Part shown: positions 6,433 through 13,567 of the stretch, in pieces
Numbering within the stretch: the stretch's first letter is position 1
How the letters are laid out: each line of letters begins with the position of its first letter
DNA from: JAQVEM01 sp034660395
GTDB taxonomy: Bacteria > Actinomycetota > Humimicrobiia > Humimicrobiales > Humimicrobiaceae
DNA: 16,971 nucleotides
Direction: 5' to 3'
Assembly: GCA_034660395.1 (NCBI GenBank)
Contig: JAYEJA010000056.1
Span: 1 to 16,971, forward strand
Made by a program: the position numbers and the translations under genes
The notes under the pieces: generated by a model
The model's database searches: none
Told to the model about the DNA's origin: nothing
The model's input: only the letters and a program-made list of their open reading frames with translations

Positions 6433-6870
6433 ATGTCAGCAAGACCGGCAATCAATAAGATAGTTAATACGGTGCCATTGTTCGTATATTATAAGCCGCA
6501 CGGTGTTACGCTGGAAAAGATAGATGAAATCGTGCTGACGCTTGAAGAGATTGAGACTCTTAACTTAAAGGACAGGCAGGGGCTGGACCAGAAAGATGCT
6601 GCCAGATTTATGGGTATATCGAGGTCTACTTTTCAGAGATTGCTGAAATCGGCAAGGAAAAAAATTATAACAGCAATAGTTGAAGGCAAGGCATTGAGAT
6701 TTGAAGGCGGCAATTATATTTCGGATAAGGATATTATAAAGACAAAGTGCCTTAAGGGAACATATCATTATCGTATTAAAAAGGAAGACCTGGATGAGAA
6801 GACACAGGAATATAGATTGAGTAAGATAAAATGTCCCCAGTGCGGCAAGAGATTGGTTACATTCAAATAA
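6433..6870 (+). CDS. DUF134-family helix-turn-helix protein
   Basis: DUF134 proteins are small predicted DNA-binding proteins related to sigma-70 region 4 HTH domains, common beside NifX-like genes. I chose ATG 6433 (145 residues) over an in-frame ATG at 6403 because GAGGGAG lies six bases upstream and the family begins near this point; the longer form would overlap the preceding gene. Seen: YYKPHGVTLEKIDEIVLTLEE (19-39), then the helix-turn-helix in DQKDAARFMGISRSTFQRLL (52-71), then KALRFEGG (86-93). The C-terminus adds CPQC (134-137) and Cys106, a possible metal-sensing ribbon. It is a candidate local regulator of the operator at 3245-3288. The DNA target has not been shown. Confidence 0.88.
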   Translation: MSARPAINKIVNTVPLFVYYKPHGVTLEKIDEIVLTLEEIETLNLKDRQGLDQKDAARFMGISRSTFQRLLKSARKKIITAIVEGKALRFEGGNYISDKDIIKTKCLKGTYHYRIKKEDLDEKTQEYRLSKIKCPQCGKRLVTFK

Positions 6871-6898
6871 TTATTGATTTAAATAAGAAGGAGAGAAA

Positions 6899-7273
6899 AT
6901 GAAAATTGCTATTTCTTCTGGCGGTGATACGTTACGGTCAGAAGTGGACCAGAGGTTTGCAAGGTGTCCTTATTATATTATTTACGATACCGATAGTGGA
7001 GATTTTGAAGCTGTCAATAATGAAAGCAGCACGGCAGGCGGAGGTGCCGGTATACAGGCAGCACAAAAAATTTCTGATAAGGGTATAGACGCGGTAATAA
7101 GCGGTAATATCGGACCCAATGCTTTCAGGGTTTTATCTGCTGCTTCCATAAAAATTTATTCCGGAGCCAGCGGTATTATAAAGGACGTTATAGATAAATT
7201 TAAAAAGGGAGAATATAAAGAAACAGGCAGCCCTGATGTTAATTCTCATTTTGGTATGGGCAGAGGAAATTAA
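6899..7273 (+). CDS. NifX/NifB-tail-like cofactor-binding protein (PF02579), second copy
   Basis: A 124-residue single-domain paralogue of the protein at 5782, starting MKIAISSGGD. Conserved family features are VDQRFARCPYYII (16-28), the GAGIQAAQ segment (49-56) and the AVISGNIGPNAFRVL strand-helix (65-79). It keeps one cysteine (Cys23) in the RCP motif but lacks the HH and second Cys of the first copy, so the two probably bind different ligands or play different roles. The C-terminal SHFGMGRGN repeats an HFG element and ends glycine-rich. A strong AGGAGAG ribosome binding site precedes the ATG, and a ferredoxin-type ATPase gene follows after 17 bases. Confidence 0.9.
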   Translation: MKIAISSGGDTLRSEVDQRFARCPYYIIYDTDSGDFEAVNNESSTAGGGAGIQAAQKISDKGIDAVISGNIGPNAFRVLSAASIKIYSGASGIIKDVIDKFKKGEYKETGSPDVNSHFGMGRGN

Positions 7274-7290
7274 AGAAAGAGAGCAGTGTA

Positions 7291-8133
7291 GTGATAATAT
7301 CTGTTGCCAGCGGCAAAGGCGGAACAGGAAAAACGACTGTAGCTGTTAATCTGGCTCTGTCACTTGCTAATACCCGGCTTATAGATTGTGATGTCGAAGA
7401 ACCCAACTGCCATATTTTCGTAAAGCCTGATATTGAAAGCAGGAGAAAAGTTTCAATTCCTATTCCGCAGGTAAATGATGATAAATGTGATGGGTGCGGG
7501 CGCTGCCAGGAAGTATGTGCATATAATGCTATTGCAGTTGTTAATAAAAAAGTTATAGTTTTTCCTGAATTATGTCATGGATGCGGTTCGTGTTCGTATT
7601 TCTGTCCCCTTAAAGCTATAGATGAAAAAAATAAAGAGATAGGTATTATTGAAGCCGGGAGAAAAGGCGGCACTGATTTCGTGCATGGCAGGTTAAATAT
7701 TGGCATGATGATGTCTCCCCCGGTTATTAGAGAAGTAAAAAAGTATATTGATAAGAAAAAAACGGTAATAATCGATGCTCCTCCGGGGACATCCTGTCCG
7801 GTAATTACGGCAATTAAGGACACTGACTTCATAATTCTTGTAACAGAACCTACCCCATTTGGTTTAAATGATCTCTCACTGGCTATTGGGGTGGTTAAGA
7901 AATTAGGAATTCCATCCGGTGTAATTATTAACCGTTCCGACCTGGGCAATAAAAAGGTAGAAAATTATTGTGCAGAAGAGAATATACCTGTGCTTATGAA
8001 GATACCTTTTGATAGAAGGATAGCGGAGATTTACTCGGGCGGAGATGTTATTGTAGAAGTTTTGCCTGAATATAAAAATAAATTCCGGGATTTATATAAA
8101 AAAATAGAAGCTATTATAAATAACAAAAAATAA
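7291..8133 (+). CDS. MinD/ParA-type ATPase with inserted 2x[4Fe-4S] ferredoxin domain, first copy
   Basis: A 280-residue SIMIBI-class P-loop ATPase. The deviant Walker A SGKGGTGKTT is at 7-16, with IDCDVEEPN at 31-39 and the switch-II motif DAPPGTSCPVI at 162-172. A bacterial ferredoxin is inserted between the first and second strands: Cys66/69/72/76 and Cys95/98/101/105, two complete CX2CX2CX3C sets. Such ATPases, abundant in anaerobes and archaea, are thought to couple ATP hydrolysis to electron or cluster transfer, but most lack an assigned role. The start is GTG at 7291 with a weak purine-rich ribosome binding site; no better in-frame start lies nearby. Its paralogue follows 48 bases downstream, so the two may form a heterodimer. 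Confidence 0.92.
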   Translation: MIISVASGKGGTGKTTVAVNLALSLANTRLIDCDVEEPNCHIFVKPDIESRRKVSIPIPQVNDDKCDGCGRCQEVCAYNAIAVVNKKVIVFPELCHGCGSCSYFCPLKAIDEKNKEIGIIEAGRKGGTDFVHGRLNIGMMMSPPVIREVKKYIDKKKTVIIDAPPGTSCPVITAIKDTDFIILVTEPTPFGLNDLSLAIGVVKKLGIPSGVIINRSDLGNKKVENYCAEENIPVLMKIPFDRRIAEIYSGGDVIVEVLPEYKNKFRDLYKKIEAIINNKK

Positions 8134-8181
8134 AATGATATTAAGCTGAATGAGGCAGGAGAATTTTACAGGGATAGCGAA

Positions 8182-9051
8182 ATGAAACAGATAGTAATTA
8201 TAAGCGGAAAAGGGGGAACAGGTAAGACGGTTATTACCGGCTCATTAGCAGCAATGGCTAAAGACAAAGTTATAGCAGACTGTGACGTTGATGCGGCGGA
8301 CCTTCACCTGCTGCTTGATCCCGAGATTAAAAAATCACATATATTTAAAAGCGGATTTACAGCTTTCACGCATAAGGATAAATGTATAGACTGCGGCATA
8401 TGTAAAAAGGTATGCAGATTTGATGCCGTGAAGGATGATTTTACCATAGACCCCGTTTCCTGTGAGGGATGTGCGTTCTGCAGTTATGCCTGTCCTGAAA
8501 ATGCAATAGAAATGAAAGAAAATATTTCAGGTAAGTGGTTTGTTTCGGAAACACGTTTTGGTCCGATGGTTCACGCTCGTCTGGGTATTGCTGAGGAAAA
8601 TTCAGGGAAGCTTGTTTCACTGGTTCGTCAGAAGGCGAAGGAGATTGCTGAAGATAGAAATTATAAATGGGTTATTATAGACGGCTCTCCCGGTATCGGC
8701 TGTCCGGTAATCGCTTCTATAACAGGTGTGGATTGCGTGGTTATGGTAACTGAGCCTACACTGTCAGGTTTGCATGATGCGAAGAGGCTTCTTGATGTTA
8801 CCAATCATTTTAATATAGAAGCCAGGATTATAATAAATAAGTATGATTTGAATCCCGATGTAACCGGAAAAATAGAGAAGTGGTCTAAAGACAAAAATAT
8901 CGAAATTCTTGGTAAGATAGAATTTAACAGGTCCGTAGTGGAATCAGTTGTAAATGGAAAAACGGTAATAGAATATACGAATAACAAGGTTACGGAACAG
9001 CTGGGAAATATATGGAAAACGCTTGAGAGAGAGCTGGAAGAAGAAAAGTGA
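8182..9051 (+). CDS. MinD/ParA-type ATPase with inserted 2x[4Fe-4S] ferredoxin domain, second copy
   Basis: A 289-residue paralogue of the preceding protein with the same architecture. Walker A is SGKGGTGKT at 8-16, and the ADCDVDAADLHLLL segment is at 32-45. The ferredoxin insert has Cys68/71/74/78 and Cys94/97/100/104, and switch II is DGSPGIGCPVI at 167-177. Both copies keep the unusual PGxxCPV cysteine (Cys174 here, Cys169 in the other), which could be a ligand or redox residue near the nucleotide site. AGGGAT lies seven bases before the ATG. The GTGA overlap at 9048-9051 couples it to the DUF2099 gene. The pair with NifX-like proteins resembles sets seen in many anaerobes whose substrate is not known. 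Confidence 0.92.
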   Translation: MKQIVIISGKGGTGKTVITGSLAAMAKDKVIADCDVDAADLHLLLDPEIKKSHIFKSGFTAFTHKDKCIDCGICKKVCRFDAVKDDFTIDPVSCEGCAFCSYACPENAIEMKENISGKWFVSETRFGPMVHARLGIAEENSGKLVSLVRQKAKEIAEDRNYKWVIIDGSPGIGCPVIASITGVDCVVMVTEPTLSGLHDAKRLLDVTNHFNIEARIIINKYDLNPDVTGKIEKWSKDKNIEILGKIEFNRSVVESVVNGKTVIEYTNNKVTEQLGNIWKTLERELEEEK

Positions 9052-10106
9052 CCGGCATAATTAAAGTTTTACCAGGAAAAAGCAGGGATATAGAAGCCGT
9101 TAAAAAATATATTATAAATAACAGTTATATTGATAGTTATCCTAAAGACATTCATATAATAAGGTTTTATTCTTCTTATGTTGCCATATCGAACGGCAGA
9201 GTAATCAAGGTTACAAAACCATATATGAAATATTGCCCGCTTGCAGGAGCTTTATACAGGGGTATAAATTCACACGATGATACTTCTTCAGTCAGGGGAA
9301 TTATTAAAGAAGCAATAGAATCCAAGATATCTGAATTTGGGTTTTTTACCGGGAAGCGCGTTTTATGGGGCAGTAATATTTCAATACCTTTTGGCGCTTC
9401 TGAAATTCTAATGTATGCTTTAAGAAAAGGGGCAGTTGATGCCGCTGTTGTTGTATGTGACGGAGCCGGCACGGTAATTGCAGATAAACCGGAAGTTGTG
9501 CAGGGAATAGGGGCGAGGATGAACGGTATTTTTCATACGTCTTCTATTGAAGGAGTAATAAAAAAACTGGAAAAAACAGGCGCGCATGTCGTGTTTGAGG
9601 ACGGCACTATTAACCAGTTAGAAGGTGTAGAAAAAGCGGCTGATTCAGGTTATAGAAATATTGCAGTTACAATTAACGCATCAATGGATGTTCCGTTAAA
9701 TATTTTAAGAAAAATGGAGAAAAACCTGGGGATATCTTTGACATCCCTGGCAATCTGCACTACCGGCATAGACAGGAACAGGATTATGGAAATAGTGGAA
9801 AATACTGACATTGTCTGGAGCTGCGCTTCCGAGGAGCTGAGAGAAATAGCAGGTAAGAGGGCAATAATGCAGCTTTCAATGAAAATACCTGTTTTCGTTC
9901 TAACAAAAAAAGGACTCGGTCTTATAGACAGCTATAGTCCTGATAAAAATATTTTAGAGAGCGTAAACCAGGGCAGCCAGTATTTAATTGCAGGAAGCGT
10001 TAATAAAGGTAAGGCAGTAAGAATTGGTAATTTTAAATCATACTTAAGTAAAGCTGAATTACCCGTAAGGCACGGCAGGGAGCCATTATTAAATACTAAA
10101 GAATAG
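9048..10106 (+). CDS. DUF2099 / methanogenesis-marker-8-like protein
   Basis: The 352-residue protein matches my recollection of the DUF2099 family (methanogenesis marker protein 8, found in methanogens and some anaerobic bacteria). Visible motifs are YCPLAGALY (62-70), PFGASEILM (114-122), VCDGAGTVI (136-144), PEVVQGIGARM (148-158) and QLEGV (190-194). The function is unknown. It begins with GTG overlapping the stop of the second ferredoxin-ATPase gene by four bases, so it is tightly coupled to it. There is no membrane segment or signal peptide. Cysteines at 63 and 137, both in conserved motifs, are candidate active-site or metal residues. Methanogenesis itself is not implied because no mcr genes are present. 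The call rests on motif memory and has not been checked by alignment. Confidence 0.78.
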   Translation: MTGIIKVLPGKSRDIEAVKKYIINNSYIDSYPKDIHIIRFYSSYVAISNGRVIKVTKPYMKYCPLAGALYRGINSHDDTSSVRGIIKEAIESKISEFGFFTGKRVLWGSNISIPFGASEILMYALRKGAVDAAVVVCDGAGTVIADKPEVVQGIGARMNGIFHTSSIEGVIKKLEKTGAHVVFEDGTINQLEGVEKAADSGYRNIAVTINASMDVPLNILRKMEKNLGISLTSLAICTTGIDRNRIMEIVENTDIVWSCASEELREIAGKRAIMQLSMKIPVFVLTKKGLGLIDSYSPDKNILESVNQGSQYLIAGSVNKGKAVRIGNFKSYLSKAELPVRHGREPLLNTKE

Positions 10107-10207
10107 TTTAAAATTAAATTTAATTTTTTGTTTTTTAAGAGATTATGAAATAGAATAAAAAGTTAATATTCAGTATCTTTGCTTTTTAATTTTTTTAAAG
10201 GAAAATA

Positions 10208-10921
10208 ATGAAAATTCAGGTTCTATATGATAAGGAAGCAGTAAGAAAAGGCCTCCATTCAGGATGGGGAGTTTCTTTTCTGATTAATGATGAGATATTA
10301 TTCGATACTGGAGAAAATGGCGGCCGGCTTTTAGATAACATGAAAAAGCTAAACGTAGATATTGGAAAGATTTCCTCGGTAGTATTATCACATGACCACT
10401 GGGACCATACCGGGGGCCTGTGGCATCTTTTAAAGAGACGGGAAGGACTAAAAATTTATTCATGCCCCTGTTTTAGCCCTGAATTTAAAAAAAGAGTTAA
10501 AAAACTAAAAGGAAGAATTATAGAATCAGATGGAATTAAAGAAATTAAAAAGAATATCTTTGTAACTGGAGAAATTGCAGGTGAGTATAAGGGCAGTTAT
10601 ATGGGTGAGCAGTCACTTGTTATGAAAACCGGTAGAGGGCTTATTATTGCTACAGGGTGTTCACATCCCGGTATTATAAAAATTATAAAGCAGGTGATAA
10701 TGGACTTTCCCGGAATGAAGATTTATCTGGTATTTGGCGGGTTTCACCTGCTTCATAAAAGTGAAGAAGAAATAAGGCCGATAGCGGAAGAATTTAAAGA
10801 GCTGGGTATAGAGAAGGCAGGTCCCACACATTGTACCGGAGACCAGGCCCAGATGATTTTCAGGGAAGTGTATAAAGATAATTATGTTCACATAAAGGTA
10901 GGGCTGACGCTGGAAGTTTAG
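10208..10921 (+). CDS. Metallo-beta-lactamase-fold protein, MJ0301/COG1237 group
   Basis: A 237-residue stand-alone MBL-fold hydrolase. The metal motif is SHDHWDHTGG (61-70), with His62, His64, Asp66 and His67. Further ligands and family marks are GCSHPGI (150-156), GGFHL (177-181) and PTHCTGDQA (206-214). Members of this group are often labelled 7,8-dihydropterin-6-yl-methyl-4-(beta-D-ribofuranosyl)aminobenzene 5'-phosphate synthase after the methanogen MJ0301, a proposed methanopterin enzyme. In a bacterium with a genuine FolP this label is unsafe, though the position between pterin and folate genes is suggestive. It could also be a nucleotide or phosphoester hydrolase. The AAAGGA ribosome binding site is well placed. 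The 101-base gap upstream holds an A/T palindrome and no clear promoter. Confidence 0.87.
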   Translation: MKIQVLYDKEAVRKGLHSGWGVSFLINDEILFDTGENGGRLLDNMKKLNVDIGKISSVVLSHDHWDHTGGLWHLLKRREGLKIYSCPCFSPEFKKRVKKLKGRIIESDGIKEIKKNIFVTGEIAGEYKGSYMGEQSLVMKTGRGLIIATGCSHPGIIKIIKQVIMDFPGMKIYLVFGGFHLLHKSEEEIRPIAEEFKELGIEKAGPTHCTGDQAQMIFREVYKDNYVHIKVGLTLEV

Positions 10922-11034
10922 CGGGAGTACATCAAGATTTTCATACGAAAATTAGTGAAGATGTATTACTCTGAAATCATAGATATTTTTAAAGGTTGAT
11001 ATCGCCTTTAATAATTTTATTAAGGAGGTAAGCA
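10922..11034 (+). promoter_or_regulatory. Structured leader before metV with possible ribosome-site switch
   Basis: Three nested pairings can be drawn. TACATC (10928-10933) pairs with GATGTA (10960-10965), enclosing ATTTTC (10937-10942) and GAAAAT (10947-10952). TTAAAGG (10989-10995) pairs perfectly with CCTTTAA (11005-11011). The same 11005-11013 segment can instead pair with 11018-11025, which includes the start of the strong AAGGAGG ribosome site of metV (11022-11028). The last two helices exclude each other, as in a translational switch. The stems are A/T-rich and chance is possible. Confidence 0.35.
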
Positions 11035-11721
11035 GTGATAGGCCAGGTAAAAAAACCTATTAAGGAAGTTCTTGGTTATCTTGAGGGTAAAAGAAAGATA
11101 GTTATATATGGGTGCGGCGGCTGTGCTACTCTTTTTCAAACAGGTGGGGAAATTGAAGTTAATAAAATGGAAAAAACCCTTGTTGAGAATGGTAAAGAAG
11201 TCCTGGCTGCCATAGGTGTGCCGTTCGGAGAATTTTCCTGTTATGCCCCATGGGCGATTAAAAGGATTTACGGTTACAGGGAAGAGCTTAAAAACTGCGA
11301 TGCCGTGCTTATGCTGAGCTGCGGTGATGGACTTCAGGTTATGAGGGAGATTATCGAAAAGGAATTTGGCCTGGTAAAGCCAATATATCCGGCGACTAAT
11401 CCTATGGGCCATATGGGAGGAGGCCCAGGCCTTTTTAAGGAAAAATGCATTCAGTGCGGTGATTGTGAACTGGGCAAAGTGAGCGGAATATGCCCGCTTA
11501 CACAATGCCCGAAGGGCTTGCTGAACGGTCCGTGTGGAGGAGTTAGGAAAGGCGGAAAATGCGAGGTAAATCCGGATATGGAATGCGCATGGGTCCAGAT
11601 ATATAGAAGACTAAAGGAGTTAGGTGAACTTGAAAAGATGGATGAAATTCTCCCGCCAAAAGACTGGAGCAAGACCCGGAGACCGAGAGAGCTGGAAGTG
11701 GAACCTCTTTCTCCCAGGTGA
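11035..11721 (+). CDS. metV: MetV, methylene-THF reductase-associated Fe-S/zinc protein
   Basis: The 228-residue protein belongs to the family called methylene-tetrahydrofolate reductase C-terminal domain, known as MetV in acetogens, where it forms a complex with MetF and mediates electron flow to it. Thirteen or so cysteines are visible: CGGC (27-30), Cys69, Cys88, Cys96, then a ferredoxin-like CIQCGDC (138-144), and the family marks GICP (151-154), CPKGLLNGPCGG (158-169) and GGKCE (173-177). The fold is expected to hold at least one [4Fe-4S] cluster and possibly zinc. The start is GTG with a near-perfect AAGGAGG six bases upstream. metF follows 52 bases later. This arrangement indicates a MetVF-type reductase of the Wood-Ljungdahl methyl branch and not the stand-alone NAD(P)H-dependent form. 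Confidence 0.92.
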   Translation: MIGQVKKPIKEVLGYLEGKRKIVIYGCGGCATLFQTGGEIEVNKMEKTLVENGKEVLAAIGVPFGEFSCYAPWAIKRIYGYREELKNCDAVLMLSCGDGLQVMREIIEKEFGLVKPIYPATNPMGHMGGGPGLFKEKCIQCGDCELGKVSGICPLTQCPKGLLNGPCGGVRKGGKCEVNPDMECAWVQIYRRLKELGELEKMDEILPPKDWSKTRRPRELEVEPLSPR

Positions 11722-11773
11722 TTTCTATTTCAAGATAGCTTTTAGAAATTTTTAATTATAATAGGAGGAGTAA

Positions 11774-12679
11774 ATGGCTCAACCTTTTAGAAAAGTACTT
11801 GAATCGGGTAAATTTGTAGTGACTGCTGAAATTGGCCCGGTAAAGGGGACAAATATACAAAAAATGATTGATGATATAGAACTTCTTAAACCCGAAGTTG
11901 ATGCCTTAAATGTTACGGATAACCAGAGTGCCGTAATGAAATACCCTTCCCTGGGAGGCTGTCTCCTTATAGAAGAACGTGATGGGGAGCCGGTGCTTCA
12001 GGTTACATGCCGTGATAGAAATAGACTATCCATACAGGCAGATCTTCTTTTTGCCTTTTCAAGGGGTATAGAAAATGTTCTCTGTATTACGGGAGATACT
12101 CTCAAGACGGGAGACCATCCTGAAGCTAAGCCGGTATATGATATTGATTCAGTCCAATTAATTCAGCTCATTCATGTTTTAAACTCGGGCAGGGACCTTT
12201 CCGGTAATGAACTTAATGGAGGGGTTGATTTCTGTATCGGCGCGGCCGCAACCCCATCGGTAAACCCGGTTGAACCTCAGCTTATTAAATATAAAAAGAA
12301 GCTAAAAGCCGGAATTGATTTTGTCCAGACGCAGGCGGTTTATGAGCTGGATGATTTGAAAAAGTTTGTTGAGCATAGCAGGAGCATAGATAAAAACGTA
12401 AAAATACTGGCGGGAATAGTGCTGCTGTCAGGTGCGGGGATGGCAAAGTGGCTGAATGAAAATATCCCCGGAATTTTTGTTCCCGGAAATTTAATAGATG
12501 AGCTGGCAGAAGCGCCAAAGGGAGAAGGATTATCAAAGGGGATAGAGATTGCCGGCGGATTAATAAAAAAAATAAAGGATGAAAAAATCTGTGATGGTGT
12601 TCATATAATGGCTATTGGCAGAGAAGAAAAGGTAATTGATATATTAAAGGCTGCAGGGATTTCAGGCGGGGAAAAATAA
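11774..12679 (+). CDS. metF: 5,10-methylenetetrahydrofolate reductase
   Basis: Reduces methylene-tetrahydrofolate to 5-methyl-tetrahydrofolate on FAD in a TIM barrel. The 301-residue protein has the usual MetF length. Visible marks are VVTAEIGPVKG (15-25) with the catalytic Glu19, ALNVTDNQSAVMK (44-56), QVTCRDRNR (76-84), LCITGDT (103-109) and DFVQTQAVY (182-190). The start has a strong AGGAGGAG ribosome site. It sits between metV and a small ferredoxin gene, forming a three-gene set that suggests ferredoxin-linked electron supply. Genes for CODH/ACS, Hdr or Rnf partners are not in the window, so whether the cell uses it for acetogenesis, methyl oxidation or only methionine synthesis remains open. 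Confidence 0.95.
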   Translation: MAQPFRKVLESGKFVVTAEIGPVKGTNIQKMIDDIELLKPEVDALNVTDNQSAVMKYPSLGGCLLIEERDGEPVLQVTCRDRNRLSIQADLLFAFSRGIENVLCITGDTLKTGDHPEAKPVYDIDSVQLIQLIHVLNSGRDLSGNELNGGVDFCIGAAATPSVNPVEPQLIKYKKKLKAGIDFVQTQAVYELDDLKKFVEHSRSIDKNVKILAGIVLLSGAGMAKWLNENIPGIFVPGNLIDELAEAPKGEGLSKGIEIAGGLIKKIKDEKICDGVHIMAIGREEKVIDILKAAGISGGEK

Positions 12680-12695
12680 GAGGTCAGGATAAATT

Positions 12696-12905
12696 ATGCC
12701 CCGCAGGATAGCTATAATTAATTATGACAAATGTGTTCCCGAAGAATGCAGGGATGGTATATGTAGTGCAATAAAGGCATGTAAGAAAAAAGTTATCAGA
12801 CAGGAAGAGCCGTATGAGATACCTTATATTAATACCGGTATATGTATCGGGTGTTATGATTGTATCCCTTTCTGTCACAGAGAGGCGATAGAAAAAGCCA
12901 GGTAA
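12696..12905 (+). CDS. Small 2x[4Fe-4S] ferredoxin, RLI/ABCE1-N-terminus-like
   Basis: The 69-residue protein has eight cysteines: Cys13/18/23/29, in an unusual CX4CX4CX5C spacing, and Cys50/53/56/60 in the classical CX2CX2CX3C spacing. The text RRIAIINYDKC and KKVIRQEEPYEI resembles the Fe-S domain at the N-terminus of the ribosome recycling ATPase ABCE1/RLI, but no ATPase follows. The residue after the last Cys is His instead of the usual Pro, which may tune the potential. It starts 16 bases after metF with an AGGTCAGGA ribosome site, so it is most likely an electron carrier co-expressed with MetVF. This functional link is inference from position. Confidence 0.85.
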   Translation: MPRRIAIINYDKCVPEECRDGICSAIKACKKKVIRQEEPYEIPYINTGICIGCYDCIPFCHREAIEKAR

Positions 12906-13021
12906 CAGGCTTGAATGATATTTTAAAATATCCAGGCTGGTATAATTGAAGGCGCTCTGTATCATGAAACTTTTTAAATGATGGTAGTCCTTTTATATAT
13001 ACTATAGTAAAGTAATTATAA

Positions 13022-13480
13022 TTAAGAAGCTGCCTCTATTTCTGGCTCCAGTATAATCTCAGAATTAAGGGAGTTTGAGACAAAGCAGCCCTCCTTTGAA
13101 ATTTCTAAGAGATTATTTGCTTTATCTATATCTTCAATGGACTTGATTTTTAACTTTGGTTTTAGCGTTATCCTTGAGAACTGATACCTTGTTTCAACAA
13201 GTTCAATTACTCCTTCAGAAAAGCTTTCGTAGCTCAGGGCCTCAAGCCCTTTTTTACTGGCATAATAGGAAAATGTTGTCATAAGGCAGGCATTAACGGA
13301 TGTGAGCATTAATTCCTCCGGTGTCCACGTTGAGAGTATTCCTCCAGATTCAACAGGAGTTGATAGCTCAATAGAAGGTTTATCGGCGGAATCAATAATG
13401 CCTTTTCCCTTCCCCGTCATCTCTATACTTGTTCTGTATATAAATCTTTTCCCCCTGACTTTAAATTTGGGCTTGTTCAT
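13022..13480 (-). CDS. OsmC/Ohr-family thiol peroxidase
   Basis: The 152-residue protein has the OsmC fold marks: TPEELMLTSVNACLMTTF (53-70) with peroxidatic Cys65, and KEGCFVSNSL (129-138) with Cys132. OsmC/Ohr enzymes reduce organic hydroperoxides with these two cysteines. The common CPVS motif is CFVS here. A perfect AGGAGG lies eight bases before the ATG. It is the last gene of the minus-strand redox run and converges on the metF-ferredoxin genes. The 116-base convergent gap (12906-13021) has no GC-rich terminator that I can see. Assignment to OsmC versus Ohr or a YhfA-like subgroup is not settled. Confidence 0.88.
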   Translation of the reverse strand: MNKPKFKVRGKRFIYRTSIEMTGKGKGIIDSADKPSIELSTPVESGGILSTWTPEELMLTSVNACLMTTFSYYASKKGLEALSYESFSEGVIELVETRYQFSRITLKPKLKIKSIEDIDKANNLLEISKEGCFVSNSLNSEIILEPEIEAAS

Positions 13481-13567
13481 TTTTTAGGCCTCCTATAAAG
13501 ATAATTATTATTTGTAGAATTGCCTGGTATATTTCAGGTTATATTTTAAAAAATTTCCTTGATTGAA

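Noticed and set aside
5782..7273. Nitrogen fixation genes
   Set aside because: The NifX-like domains alone do not imply nitrogenase. There is no nifH, nifD, nifK, nifE, nifN or nifB in the window, and such domains are widespread in non-fixing anaerobes.
9048..10106. Evidence for methanogenesis or an archaeal host
   Set aside because: FolE, FolP, FolB-FolK, GroES, Shine-Dalgarno sites and sigma-70-type promoters are bacterial in character. There is no mcr or methanopterin gene set here.
10110..10127. Perfect 18-bp palindrome AAAATTAAATTTAATTTT after the DUF2099 gene
   Set aside because: It contains only A and T in an A/T-rich gap, so self-complementarity is expected by chance. There is no GC stem that would make it a credible terminator.
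12917..12932. Perfect 16-bp palindrome GATATTTTAAAATATC between the ferredoxin and OsmC genes
   Set aside because: Mostly A/T, in a convergent gap where no promoter is needed, and not followed by T-runs. It could be a weak bidirectional terminator, but I cannot support that.
13523..13538. Imperfect palindrome CCTGGTATATTTCAGG upstream of the OsmC gene
   Set aside because: Only the outer four bases and the A/T centre pair. It has no clear relation to a promoter, so an operator call would be speculation.
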